DNA of 64,000 nt from CAWELS01 sp964468205 (GTDB lineage: Bacteria; Acidobacteriota; Terriglobia; Bryobacterales; Bryobacteraceae): assembly GCA_964468205.1 (NCBI GenBank), contig CAYXVG010000010.1, positions 73,556 through 137,555 of the forward strand, in the 5' to 3' direction. This document shows positions 9,210-18,600 of this stretch, piece by piece; the first letter of the stretch is position 1, and each line of letters starts with the position of its first letter. Position numbers and translations under genes: made by a program. The notes beneath the pieces were generated by a model. That model did no database searches. It was not told the DNA's origin and saw only the letters and a program-made list of their open reading frames with translations.

Positions 9210-9435
9210 ACAGGCGGAGGCAGGGCTTTTCGGGNNNNNNNNNNNNNNNNNNNNNNNNNNNNNNNNNNNNNNNNNNNNNNNNNNNNNNNNNNNNNNNNNN
9301 NNNNNNNNNNNNNNNNNNNNNNNNNNNNNNNNNNACAGGCGGAGGCAGGGCTTTTCGGGGCGCGTTCCACCCGGACGCTTGCCGGTCTCCTTGCCGGGTT
9401 AATAGTCACACAGGCGGAGGCAGGACTTTTCGGGG
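9210..9435. repeat. 75-bp minisatellite interrupted by an assembly gap
   Basis: The core acaggcggaggcagggcttt + tcggg starts at 9335 and recurs at 9410 with one substitution, a period of 75 bases; another copy at about 9210 runs straight into the gap (the base before it is the only difference). The intervening 45 bases between copies are seen once in full. Because identical units flank the N-run, the assembler most likely collapsed or failed to span a longer array. The period is a multiple of three, but no credible gene contains it. Confidence 0.8.
9235..9334. other. Assembly gap of 100 N
   Basis: Exactly 100 undetermined bases, the usual placeholder for a gap of unknown size. It lies inside the 75-bp repeat, so real length and copy number are unknown. 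Confidence 0.99.
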
Positions 9436-10142
9436 CGCGTTTCCCGGCATGCCTGCCGAGCTGCTCGCTAAGGAGTTCGGCGGACACCCGGGTTCTGCCG
9501 GTCCGCCCGGTCCGCCCGTCACGTGTTTCTCGCATCAGGCTGCGAGGCTTCGACCGGAATCCTCCCCAAGAAGCTCGCATTGGGAGCGTAACCGGGGAAT
9601 GAGGTGGTGAACCCGATAACGGGGTGGCGAGTATGAGCAAGCCGGGCCGGCAGTTTTCGCGGCCAGCGGGGGGGCAGAGGACTCCTCCAGTTCAATTTGA
9701 GTACCTGTCGCCGAGGCCAGTGAGACACGAGCCGAACGTACCAGGAAGACCAATTACATACACGGATATTTCGGGCGGGACTCGCGGGAACGGGTGACGA
9801 TGGCGGGGCTGGTCAGGTAGATCAGGGCAGAGACTGCGCCACCCGGCAGGTTGCGCCCCCGGGCAACTCGGATCGTGTCATCGTTCACTACGAGCGCACC
9901 CTTGCCCGCAGACGACGAACCACGATGGCGGTCCCGCTGTCGTTCCCGAATGCGGCTGGATACACAGGGAAGGGGTGGCCACGGACAGACAAATCCGCCG
10001 GGGGCTTCCACGTCGTTTCCGGATGCGGCTGGATACACCGTGAACGGGGCGCCTTCACCTTCACATCCGAACATCCGCGGCATACCCCTAACGGCCGGAT
10101 GGAACCCGCACTACCGCCGGCGCGCTGAGCACGAGGGCGAGC
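9436..10142. other. Gene-poor stretch, possible decayed sequence
   Basis: About 700 bases in which no open frame looks like a known protein. There is a short tandem ggtccgccc duplication near 9500 and an imperfect direct repeat of about 30 bases centred on atgcggctggatacac at 9941-9972 and 10014-10045. On the minus strand one frame from 10083 to 9535 is broken by only a single stop at 9754-9756, but its translation is rich in Arg, Pro and Ser and matches nothing I recognise. I see no tRNA, small RNA or mobile element in it. Confidence 0.5.
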
Positions 10143-10171
10143 GGGGCCGCGGCCGGAACCTTGGCGGCCCC
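10143..10171 (-). terminator. Hairpin at the SYLF gene stop codon, no U-tract
   Basis: GGGGCCGC (10143-10150) and GCGGCCCC (10164-10171) form an eight-base stem with a 13-base loop that begins on the last base of the SYLF gene stop codon. No T-run follows on the minus strand. It resembles the other GC-rich 3' hairpins of this window. Confidence 0.45.
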
Positions 10172-10869
10172 TAATTCGCGGGCTGCACCGGTCCCCGGCC
10201 CTTCAGACCAGAGTACTTATTGAGAAGGTCAATGAGTTCCTTGGCGGATTCCGGTACCTCGAGACCGCTCTTGACAATATCGAGATTGTTGTAACGCTGG
10301 CCGTAGAGGTCGTCGTTGACGCTCAGATCGTGGCGAAGGGTGGAGCCGTCGAGAGAAATGCCAGCGAAAACACCGCGCGACCGCGACCAGGAGAGGATCT
10401 CAGCGGAAAGGAACGCGTCCGTGTTTGCCGTAATCGTGCGGCCTACGGGGCCAGCAGCAGCCGAGGCGTCGCCCCCAATGGTGAACTTACTCTTGAGGAG
10501 TCGCCGGGCTCCCCTCTCGTTCATTACCAGCATCACGATATCGGTTTCCGAGCCGCCCACCTGGAGTCCGAAGTTGAAGCCTTCTATCCGCACCCCTCCC
10601 GGGGGGGACCAGCCCTTGCCGCTCGCATTGCGGCACGAAACGAACCCGCGGCCATATTTCCCTCCGAAGATGAAAGCGCCCTTCTTTGCTCCAGGCACGA
10701 TCACAACGCACTCAGCCTTGTTCAGGAGGTCCTGCGGGATCGACTGATCCGGTGTGTCCATGATTTCCCGAAAAACTTCAGCCGAGCTCTGAAGACGTTT
10801 CTCGTACTTCGGCTGCGCAAACAGCAGTAACCCGCTCGCGGCCACCAGCATCAAAAGGCGTAGGATCAT
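10171..10869 (-). CDS. SYLF (YSC84/DUF500) lipid-binding domain protein, exported
   Basis: A 232-residue protein with a signal peptide (MILRLLMLVAASGLLLFA) followed by a complete SYLF domain from about residue 25 to 215. Diagnostic parts are VIVPGAKKGAFIFGGKYGRG, GKGWSPPGGVRIEGFNFGLQVGG, VMNERGARRLL and AEILSWSRSRGVFAGISLDG. Eukaryotic SYLF domains bind phosphoinositides; bacterial ones are secreted and of unknown function, so a role at the envelope is an inference. The gene is divergent from the small secreted protein at 10942, with 72 bases between the start codons. Confidence 0.88.
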   Translation of the reverse strand: MILRLLMLVAASGLLLFAQPKYEKRLQSSAEVFREIMDTPDQSIPQDLLNKAECVVIVPGAKKGAFIFGGKYGRGFVSCRNASGKGWSPPGGVRIEGFNFGLQVGGSETDIVMLVMNERGARRLLKSKFTIGGDASAAAGPVGRTITANTDAFLSAEILSWSRSRGVFAGISLDGSTLRHDLSVNDDLYGQRYNNLDIVKSGLEVPESAKELIDLLNKYSGLKGRGPVQPAN

Positions 10870-10941
10870 AAGACGTTATCCTCTAAACATCTTCTCAGAT
10901 AAATGTTGATTTGCACAGCGACTTAGAATAGGCAAGACACC

Positions 10942-11505
10942 ATGCGGTTTACACTTCACATCCTATTTGTTACGACGGCTCTGCTCCTGTCAGGTTCCGA
11001 CGATCTCTATGTGGTGGCGGATCAGAAGTTGGATCAGATCGCCGAGAATCGGGTCTCCCGAGGGGCAATCGTGCACCTTACGCCGGCGGAGGTGAACGCT
11101 CTTGTTCGGGGCAAGATCGCGGAGGAAGGTGTTGAGGGGATCACGAATCCCATAGCGACGCTCGGCGAGGATTCAGCGACCTGGAGCGGGCTGGTGGACT
11201 TCGGGAGGTTGCCGCAACTGGCGAAATACAAGAACAACTTCCTATTGAGCAGCCTGTTGAAAGATGCCAAGCAGGTGGAAGCCGCCATCGGTCTCATTTC
11301 CGCAAACGGCCAGGCGACCATCGACGTGAAACACGTCACAATTGGAGAGACGAGATTCGAGGGGAGCACCCTTGGTTTTCTGGTCCAGCAAGTGGTCTTG
11401 AAGGACTACCCCGATGCGAAACTGGGCGAACCGTTTGATCTCGAGCACAATGTGGAGTCGATCAAACTCCGTTCCTCGGGAATCACGGTAAAGATCAAGG
11501 ACTGA
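10942..11505 (+). CDS. Small secreted protein of unknown function
   Basis: I do not recognise this family with certainty. The 187-residue product has a signal peptide (MRFTLHILFVTTALLLSG), then an alternating pattern of beta strands and short helices without cysteines or a catalytic motif. Segments such as VHLTPAEVNALVRGKI, NGQATIDVKHVTIG and SSGITVKIKD recall the DUF2993/LmeA-like lipid-binding fold, but this is a weak resemblance. It lies head to head with the SYLF gene and tail to tail with hemG, so it is a single-gene unit. A lipid-linked envelope role would fit its SYLF neighbour and is only an inference. Confidence 0.65.
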   Translation: MRFTLHILFVTTALLLSGSDDLYVVADQKLDQIAENRVSRGAIVHLTPAEVNALVRGKIAEEGVEGITNPIATLGEDSATWSGLVDFGRLPQLAKYKNNFLLSSLLKDAKQVEAAIGLISANGQATIDVKHVTIGETRFEGSTLGFLVQQVVLKDYPDAKLGEPFDLEHNVESIKLRSSGITVKIKD

Positions 11506-11528
11506 TGGCCGGGCGCCGGTCTCGCTTG

Positions 11529-12908
11529 TTAAGCCTTGCCGGCAGCGATTGCCTCCGCCGCTTCCTTCCCCATGCGGATGCAATCGGGCACTCCGATACC
11601 GTAATAGGCATTACCGGCCAAGTGCAGCCCAGGAACGAGGTTGGCGAGTTCCGCGATGCGCTGCACGCGTTCTTCATGTCCAACCGTGTACTGAGCCATC
11701 GAACGTGGCCAGCGGGAAATGTGCTGAAAAACCGGCTCCTCCGTCACGCCCATCACTTCCCGCAGCTCCCGCCGCACGATCTCGACGACCGTCTCGTCGG
11801 TCTCGTCGAGGATGGCGCTATCGCCGGCCCCGCCGAGAAACACGCGCAGAACCGCCCGGGAGTCCGGGACACGATAGGGGAACTTCGTACCGACCCAAGT
11901 GCACGCGATCATGCGCTGCCGCTCCCGTTCCGGGACCAGAAAACCAAATCCTTCGAGCGGATGCCCGAAGTTCTTGCTGTCATAGCCGAGCGCGACCGTC
12001 ATTGAGGAGCTGTAAGGAATCGAGTCGAGGATTGCGGCGAGCTCCGGGAATGCGTTTTCCAGCAGAGCGCCGGCCTGATAGGCTTGGCAGGCGACGACCA
12101 CGGCGTCCGATTCCATCCACTGGCCATTCACCCGGAGCCGGAAGCTCGTGCTGTCGCGCTCGACCGTTTCGGCGTCTCCGCGCACAACTTCCAGGTCATC
12201 ACCCATCAATTCCTCGAGGCGCGCGGTGAGCTGGCCCAGCCCTCCCTTGAGGGTCTGAAACAGCGGGGTGGCGGAAGATTCCTTCCGGGCCTTGCGCATG
12301 GCGGCGAGCACGCCGCGGGTGAGGCTGCCATAGCGCTTCTCCAATTCAACGAACCGGGGCAATACGCTGGTAACGCTGAGTTGATCGGGACGGCCTCCGT
12401 ATACGCCGGCCAGCAGCGGCTCGGCAAGATAGTCGACAGCTTCAGGGCCATAGTGGTCGCGGACGAAGTCGGCCACGCTCCGGTCTCCGACTGGCTGCCG
12501 CGGTGGCCGGCGCAACAATTCGAACGCCATCCGCGCTTTTGTGCGCCAGCTCAACAGGCGCGTGGTAGCCATCGGCATGGCTTTGGTAGGCACCATCAAC
12601 ATGAGGCCGTCGGGAAGCGGCTCCAATTTGCCATGCCGCCGGACGTAAGTGACTCGCAGATGATCATTTGAACCGATCACCTCGTTTTCCAAGCCGATTT
12701 CCCGAATGAGATCCATCGCCCACGGCTTGGCGGCCAGAAAGCTATCCGGCCCGCCCTCGATGACGCAGCCATCCACTACGTCTGTGGTAATTACTCCGCC
12801 GAGATAAGGCTGCCGCTCAACGATACAAGGCCGAAAGCCGGCTTTCCGCAGGTAGTAAGCGGAGGAGAGCCCGGAAATGCCACCGCCAACGATGAGCACC
12901 TGGCGCAT
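11529..12908 (-). CDS. hemG: Protoporphyrinogen/coproporphyrinogen oxidase, HemG/HemY FAD type
   Basis: Oxygen-dependent flavoenzyme of heme synthesis that oxidises protoporphyrinogen IX (or coproporphyrinogen III in the coproporphyrin branch; sequence alone does not decide). The 459-residue product starts with the dinucleotide fold VLIVGGGISGLSSAYYLRKA and ends with the FAD-binding box GLHLAGNAYYGIGVPDC. The segment YLAEPLLAGVYGGRPDQLSV is typical of the family. The ATG at 12908 has GGAGAG upstream and fits the N-terminus better than the TTG at 12917. It is the last gene of a long minus-strand run, 40 bases after hemE. The gene is called hemG or hemY in different databases. Confidence 0.92.
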   Translation of the reverse strand: MRQVLIVGGGISGLSSAYYLRKAGFRPCIVERQPYLGGVITTDVVDGCVIEGGPDSFLAAKPWAMDLIREIGLENEVIGSNDHLRVTYVRRHGKLEPLPDGLMLMVPTKAMPMATTRLLSWRTKARMAFELLRRPPRQPVGDRSVADFVRDHYGPEAVDYLAEPLLAGVYGGRPDQLSVTSVLPRFVELEKRYGSLTRGVLAAMRKARKESSATPLFQTLKGGLGQLTARLEELMGDDLEVVRGDAETVERDSTSFRLRVNGQWMESDAVVVACQAYQAGALLENAFPELAAILDSIPYSSSMTVALGYDSKNFGHPLEGFGFLVPERERQRMIACTWVGTKFPYRVPDSRAVLRVFLGGAGDSAILDETDETVVEIVRRELREVMGVTEEPVFQHISRWPRSMAQYTVGHEERVQRIAELANLVPGLHLAGNAYYGIGVPDCIRMGKEAAEAIAAGKA

Positions 12909-12948
12909 CGCACTCAACTCTCCTGCGATCTCTGGGGCGCGTGGTAAC

Positions 12949-13971
12949 TCAGAGCTGGAACTCCCTCACGATCTCGACGACCGCTTTTACTCTTTCTACT
13001 GGGGTCTCTGGGAGGATACCATGCCCCAGGTTAAAGATATGTCCGGGGCGTGACCCTGTGCGCTTCAGCAACTCGGTTACTCGGGTGCGCAGTTCGGGGA
13101 GTGGAGCGAACAGCGCGGCGGGGTCCAGGTTGCCCTGAATCGCGGAACGATAGCTGATTTCCATCCATGCGTGGTCGATGTTGACCCTCCAGTCGACGCC
13201 GAGTACGTCGCCACCGGCGGCATGCAGTTCCCGGAAGAAACCGCCGGTACCGGTACCGAAGTGGATGACGGGTACGCCGCTTGAGCGGATGCGGTCAATC
13301 AGGGCGCGGGAATAAGGGGCGACGTAGCGAACATAGTCGTCCACGCCAAGCGCCCCCACCCAACTGTCGAACACTTGAATAGCGCGGGCGCCAGATGACA
13401 CCTGCAACAGCGCGAACGGCCCGAGCACGTCGACGAGTTTGCCCATCAGGCGCCGCCAGAGGGTCTCGTCGTTATACATCAGACGCTTCGTCTTGAGAAA
13501 CGTGCGCGAAGCGCCGCCCTCGATCATATAGCTGGCGATCGTGAACGGAGCGCCGACGAAACCGATGACGGGCACCCTTCCGGCCAGGGCGCGGTCGGCC
13601 ATCTGAATTGACTCGCCGACATAGCCGAGGTCGTCGGTGTTTGAGATCGAGAGCGAATCAACGTCGGCCTGCGTTTCCACGGGGTTTTCTATTACGGGGC
13701 CTTCACCGGTGGCGAAGCGTAGCTTCAACCCCATTGGTTCGACCGGCAGGAGCAGGTCCGCGAAGATAATCGCAGCGTCCACATCGAGAACTTCCACGGG
13801 CTGCAGGGTCACCGCCGCGGCGAGATCCGGCCGCTTGCAGATCTCGAGAATTCCGTGCTTGGCACGAATCTCCCGGTATTGCCTCATGTACCGGCCGGCC
13901 TGCCGCATGAACCACACCGGTCTCACGTCAGTCGGCCGGCGGCGGCAGGCGTCTAGGAAACGACCACTCAT
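12949..13971 (-). CDS. hemE: Uroporphyrinogen decarboxylase
   Basis: Removes four carboxyl groups from uroporphyrinogen III to give coproporphyrinogen III in heme synthesis; cytoplasmic and cofactor-free. The family signature PVWFMRQAGRY is near the N-terminus with its substrate-binding Arg, followed by AAIIFADLLLP with the catalytic Asp, GFVGAPFTIASYMIEGG and HFGTGTGG further on. About 340 residues, the usual length. The ATG at 13971 overlaps the apbE stop as ATGA, which suggests translational coupling; an ATG at 13986 with a GGAT upstream is an alternative adding five residues. Followed after 40 bases by hemG. Confidence 0.95.
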   Translation of the reverse strand: MSGRFLDACRRRPTDVRPVWFMRQAGRYMRQYREIRAKHGILEICKRPDLAAAVTLQPVEVLDVDAAIIFADLLLPVEPMGLKLRFATGEGPVIENPVETQADVDSLSISNTDDLGYVGESIQMADRALAGRVPVIGFVGAPFTIASYMIEGGASRTFLKTKRLMYNDETLWRRLMGKLVDVLGPFALLQVSSGARAIQVFDSWVGALGVDDYVRYVAPYSRALIDRIRSSGVPVIHFGTGTGGFFRELHAAGGDVLGVDWRVNIDHAWMEISYRSAIQGNLDPAALFAPLPELRTRVTELLKRTGSRPGHIFNLGHGILPETPVERVKAVVEIVREFQL

Positions 13972-14933
13972 TGGAGCCACTCGCATGCTACATCCAATCC
14001 GTCTTCACAAAGGAACACTCGCAAGCCTTCTGGCTTGTTCTTGACGCTCCAGGAGCGTCCGCGAATAAAGAAGGGCTTCGTCCACGCTTCGCTTTGGAGG
14101 GTGTGCGGCGCCACAACCGACACTGATAGAACACCCTCGGCCGGATACCCGGTGCGGGGGTCGAAGATATGGCTGTAAATCTTTCCGCCGGCGTGAAAGA
14201 ACTTCTCATAATTTCCGGAAGTCGACATTGACTCGTCGTTCAGGAACAGCTTTTCGATCGTCTTGCTCGGCGCTTTGGGGTGTTTGATGCGCACTTCCCA
14301 ACCCGGCTCCCCGGGAGGGCTCCCGAGCCCATATATACTGCTCCCGCCAGCGGAGACGAGAGCCGCCCGGATTCCGTTTTTTCGAAGTAGGTCCACCATT
14401 CGGTCTACCGCATAACCTTTACCGATGCCGCCGGGATCGATCTCGACCCCCGCCTGGCGAAAACTCACAGAGTTGTTTTCGGGGTGCAAAACCACCTTCC
14501 GGTATCCGATTCGCGCTAGAGCGTTGCGGATTTCAGCCCGGTGCGGCAGCCTGCCTGATCCCTTATAGAACCCCCAGACTTTAAGCAGCGGGCCGACCGT
14601 GATGTCGAACGCCCCGTCGCTAGCCCGGCTAAATTGCTCGCACGCTTCCAGCAGGCGGTACAGCTCTCCGCTCACCGAAACTGGCTGGGAGGCGGCCTCG
14701 CGGTTCACCCGGCTCCACTCACTATCTGTTCTATAGTGCGAGAGCACAGCCTCGAGCCGCTGTACCTCTTCGAACGCCACATCCACCGCCGTCTCTAGCA
14801 GCCGGCGACTTTCGTCGTAGGCGACGATGGTGAACGTCGTTCCCATGGCCTCCGCGCTCGACGAGATCCGGAGGGGTTCTCCGGCCCGTCCAGCCAAGGG
14901 GACCAACAACAAAAGTAGCACAAGGAGCTTCAT
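13968..14933 (-). CDS. apbE: FAD:protein FMN transferase (ApbE), exported
   Basis: Attaches FMN covalently to Thr/Ser residues of exported flavoproteins such as Rnf, Nqr or NosR-type subunits, using FAD and Mg2+. The 321-residue product has a signal peptide (MKLLVLLLLLVPLAGRAG), then the ApbE domain: EAMGTTFTIVAYD, SHYRTDSEWSRVN, DGAFDITVGPLLKVWGF, VEIDPGGIGKGYAVD and ALVSAGGSSIYGLG, all recognisable FAD and metal-binding parts. SHIFDPRTGYP near the C-terminus is also typical. It is 39 bases after rbfA and overlaps hemE, so it is embedded in the translation-to-heme run. No ApbE target protein is encoded in this window. Confidence 0.93.
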   Translation of the reverse strand: MKLLVLLLLLVPLAGRAGEPLRISSSAEAMGTTFTIVAYDESRRLLETAVDVAFEEVQRLEAVLSHYRTDSEWSRVNREAASQPVSVSGELYRLLEACEQFSRASDGAFDITVGPLLKVWGFYKGSGRLPHRAEIRNALARIGYRKVVLHPENNSVSFRQAGVEIDPGGIGKGYAVDRMVDLLRKNGIRAALVSAGGSSIYGLGSPPGEPGWEVRIKHPKAPSKTIEKLFLNDESMSTSGNYEKFFHAGGKIYSHIFDPRTGYPAEGVLSVSVVAPHTLQSEAWTKPFFIRGRSWSVKNKPEGLRVFLCEDGLDVACEWLQ

Positions 14934-14972
14934 ATCAGCGGACTTTTTGCATGGTGCAGGGTGCGCAAGCCC

Positions 14973-15329
14973 TTATTGTCTGGGACGTCCCCGGCGGACT
15001 CTCCGTAACAGACGAGACGTTTTCTCCACCGAATCGATCGGGACAGCGGATTCAAAGTGAATCTCCGGACACCGATACACAATCAAGCGTTCCGCCAGAA
15101 GCCGGCGAATGATACCGCTGGCGCCCGAGAGCGCGGCGAGAGCGATTTGCTGGTCACTCGCGTGGCCGGAGAGTGTAGTTCGCGCCAGTGCTTGCCTCCC
15201 ATCCGGGGAGAGGATCACTTCCTCGATTGTAACCATTCCAATCCGCGGGTCTTCGAGCTCGTAGTTGACAATCTCTTCCAGTTCGTTTCGAAGAGTACCC
15301 GCAATGCGCTGGCTGCGTCTCAAGTCCAT
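14973..15329 (-). CDS. rbfA: Ribosome-binding factor A
   Basis: A 118-residue KH-type protein that assists late 30S subunit maturation by acting on 16S rRNA. The start RRSQRIAGTLRNELEEIVNY and the segment ELEDPRIGMVTIEEV are diagnostic for RbfA, as is the basic C-terminal tail RLLRRVRRGRPRQ. The gene lies ten bases after ylxP and before apbE. In many bacteria truB follows rbfA; here it does not. Confidence 0.93.
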   Translation of the reverse strand: MDLRRSQRIAGTLRNELEEIVNYELEDPRIGMVTIEEVILSPDGRQALARTTLSGHASDQQIALAALSGASGIIRRLLAERLIVYRCPEIHFESAVPIDSVEKTSRLLRRVRRGRPRQ

Positions 15330-15339
15330 TAGGCAGATC

Positions 15340-15627
15340 CTAGTCGAGCCACTCGATGGTCGCCGCGATCAAGTGCGGGCCAAGCACCGAGGACGCCTCT
15401 TCTTCTACCACCTGCAGGGTTCGTTCGGCCACTGCCCGGTTGCTGGCCACGGTTACAGCGGCGACGAGTCCCCGCTGCCAGAGGTCTTGATAATCGGTTT
15501 CGGCCACAGCCACGTTGCAACGCCGGCGCAGGCGGTCCTTAAGTCCTTTGACGTAGTGACGCTTGTCCTTCAGTGAGCGGGCGTCTTCGATTCGCAGCTC
15601 GAAAGTGATTACACCGATACTGGCCAT
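15340..15627 (-). CDS. ylxP: DUF503 family protein YlxP
   Basis: A 95-residue ferredoxin-like fold protein matching DUF503 throughout (VITFELRIEDARSLKDKRHYV, then KGLKDRLRRRCNVAVAE and WQRGLVAAVTVASN). YlxP is a conserved neighbour of infB and rbfA in many bacteria, and its exact role is not settled, though it is assumed to help ribosome maturation. It begins 39 bases after the infB stop and ends ten bases before rbfA, so it belongs to the same transcript. Confidence 0.92.
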   Translation of the reverse strand: MASIGVITFELRIEDARSLKDKRHYVKGLKDRLRRRCNVAVAETDYQDLWQRGLVAAVTVASNRAVAERTLQVVEEEASSVLGPHLIAATIEWLD

Positions 15628-15666
15628 TTTGACTGACCGGGGGGACCGTCAAGCCGACGGCGGCCG

Positions 15667-18600
15667 TTAGACCATCTCTTCGACGGCGACCCGCTCCATG
15701 ACGAACGCTTCGATTACGTCTCCGGGCTTCACATCGTTGAAATGCTCGATGCCGATACCGCATTCGAGGCCGCTTTTCACTTCACTTGCGTCATCCTTGA
15801 ATCGCTTCAAGGATCCGATTCTGCCCGTGTGGACCACGACATTGTCGCGTAGAAGCCGGATTTCCGAGTCGCGCGAAATCGCGCCCTCGCGCACAAGGCA
15901 ACCGGCGATGGTTCCCACCTTGGTAACGCGGAAGGTTTCGAGCACTTCGGCTCGGCCTTTGAAGACCTCCCGGAACACTGGCTCCAGAAGTCCGCTCATG
16001 GCCTTCTTGATCTCGTCGCTCAACTCGTAAATGATCGTGTGAAGCCGGATGTCGATCTTCTCCTGTTCAGCCAGTGCTGTCGCACTGCGTTCCGGCCGAA
16101 CATTGAACCCGACGATGATCGCGTTGGAAGCGGTCGCGAGAAGCACGTCCCGTTCAGTTATGGCGCCAACGCCGGTGCTGATTACGCGGACCTTGATTTT
16201 GTCAGTGGAGAGCTTTTGGAGGGCGTCGGCGACAACTTCCGCCGAGCCGCCGACGTCGGCCTTCAGGATAACATTGAGTTCCTTCGTCTGCCCTTCTCGA
16301 AGCTGCTCATGCAGCTTGTCCAAGGTGAGACGTGCGCCCTTGGCCATTGCCTGCTCGCGCGCCTTGGACTCACGGTAGATGACAATCTGCTTCGCCTTGA
16401 CGGTATCGGTGACGACCTGGTAGGTGTCGCCGACTTCCGGCAGTCCGTCGAGGCCGATGACTTCGACGGGCATTGAAGGCCCGGCCGCCTTGGTCTGCTG
16501 CCCGCGGTCGTCAAACATTGCGCGGACGCGGCCGAAGACGGCGCCGCAGATGAAATGGTCGCCGACTCTCAAGGTGCCATTGCGCACAAGCACGGTAGCT
16601 ACCGGGCCGCGGCCCCTGTCGAGTTCGGCTTCCAGAACGGTTCCGAGGGCCGGGCGATCGGGGTTGGCGCGGAGATCTTGGATGTCCGAGACAAGGACGA
16701 TCATCTCCAAGAGGAGTTCCAGTCCATCGCCGGTGACGGCGGAGACGGGAACCATAACAACATCGCCGCCCCAATCTTCGGCAAGCAGGTTCCGGTCCGC
16801 GAGTTGTTGCTTCACGCGATCCGGATTGGAGTCCGGACGATCGATCTTGTTAATCGCCACGATAATCGGGACCTCGGCGGCTCTCGCGTGGTCAATCGCT
16901 TCGAGGGTCTGTGGCATGACACCGTCATCGGCGGCTACGACCAGAACCACGACGTCGGTTACCTTGGCCCCCCGGGCGCGCATCCGCGTAAACGCCTCGT
17001 GGCCCGGAGTGTCGATAAACACGATGGTGTGGTCATTGTGTTGAACGTGGTAGGCACCAATATGCTGGGTGATTCCACCAGCTTCCCGGGCGGCAACCGT
17101 AGTGGATCGAATCGCGTCGAGCAGCGAGGTCTTTCCGTGATCGACATGGCCCATCACGGTGACCACTGGCGGGCGCTTCTGAAGGTCCTTTTCGACCTCG
17201 CCCTTTTCCACCTTCTGAACGGACTCTTCCTCGAAGCTGATCTTCGTTGTCTTGGCCCCGAAGGCGCGGGCGAGATCCTCGGCCGTTTTGGCATCCAACG
17301 CCTGATTGATGGTGGCAAAGATCTTGCGTTCGACGAGCTTTTTGATCACCAAGCTGGCCTTCACGCCCATCTTCTCGGAGAGTTCCTTTACAGTGATCCC
17401 CTCGGAGACGGTGATAGATTTCACCTTCGCGGTGATCTCTTCGCGCCGCCGGGGCATCGGGGTTTGCTGTCTGCCTTCCCGATCACGGTCACGAACCTGA
17501 GGCTTGCCGCGGCCGGGTTTGGTCTGATGCCTACGGGCAGGCGCGGGCCGCGCGGGAGCGCCCGGCTCTACTCCAGCCGGCGATGTCGGATGAGGACCAC
17601 CGCGGCGGCGGCCGGGCGGAACCCCGGGGCCTCTCATCACTGGCTGTCCGGGGCGGATTGGGCCGCGGTAGATAGGCTGGCCGGGCACCGGCCCCTTCTG
17701 TGGCATCCCCGGTCTTGGCTGCGACGGCTGCCCAGGCGCTCTCGACTGCTGTTTGAGCCGGGCGACCATCTCCGGCTTCGGCGGCACGACGGGCCGGGCC
17801 GCCGGTTTACCCACGATTGGGCCGGATCTCGGTTGGGTCTGCCTGGACTGTGCCGGCGGGGAAGGGATCGACGGCTTCTTGGCCGGCGGCCGCGGCGTAA
17901 CGGTCGGACGGGCGGCGGGCCTGATAGGTTGACCGGGCTTTACCGCGCCTCCCTGCCGCGCGGAGATTCCGGTCCGTTGGGGTAGCGGTTGCCGTGGACC
18001 CGCCAGGATCTGCCCCGGCTGAGGCGGCGGTACGGGCTTCGCGGGAATCGCTACAGGGGGTTTCTGTTGAGAAGGCGCGGGACGTTCGGGTTTAGCCTCG
18101 GGTTGGGCGACCGATGGCGTCATCGGTTCAGCAGGCGGGGCGGGCTTTGGCGGGGCTGCCGCCGGGGGCGGCGCAGCCGGGCTCGCCCCGGCTTTCTCCC
18201 GCTTCTCGGGGGGCGCGGGGGCCGGCGCCGATTTCCGCGGTTGAATCGTCGGGGCAAGTTTCTGCAGGGGAGGGGTTACCGGCCCTCCTCCGCCGACGAG
18301 CGGCGGCCGAAGCGGCTGGGGCCTCGGGGAAGTGGACGCGCCAGAGGCCACTGGCTGGGTCTCTGGCTGTGGGTGTTCGCTGGTCTGGGCCGAGGGCGCC
18401 GCGGCAGACTTCCGCGACTGCGGCTCTTCGGTTATCGTGGAGACAGTCGACACTTGCTTACTTTCCGGCTTCTCTACTGCTCCCGCATCCTTCGCTGAGT
18501 TCCGCCCGGAATCCCTATCTTCCGGTGCAGACGGAACGTCGCGGGCGAAATATTTCCGGATGCGGCTGGCCTGATCCGACTCAACGGAACTGGAATGAGT

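Noticed and set aside
9335..9435. Repeats with regular spacing, considered as a CRISPR array
   Set aside because: Only a few copies, a degenerate core, a 45-base interval seen in full once, and no cas genes; a minisatellite fits better.
9131..9640. Open frames across the N gap
   Set aside because: They exist only because the gap is translated as X, and both strands are open; the repeats do not look like protein sequence.
9851..10174. Plus-strand frame of 107 codons
   Set aside because: Composition is Arg/Pro/Gly-rich without a start signal, and the internal DNA repeat has a period of 73 bases, so it does not keep the frame.
16555..17985. Open frame of 476 codons on the plus strand
   Set aside because: It is entirely antisense to infB and owes its length to the Pro/Ala/Arg-rich linker of IF-2; its translation has no similarity to a known protein.
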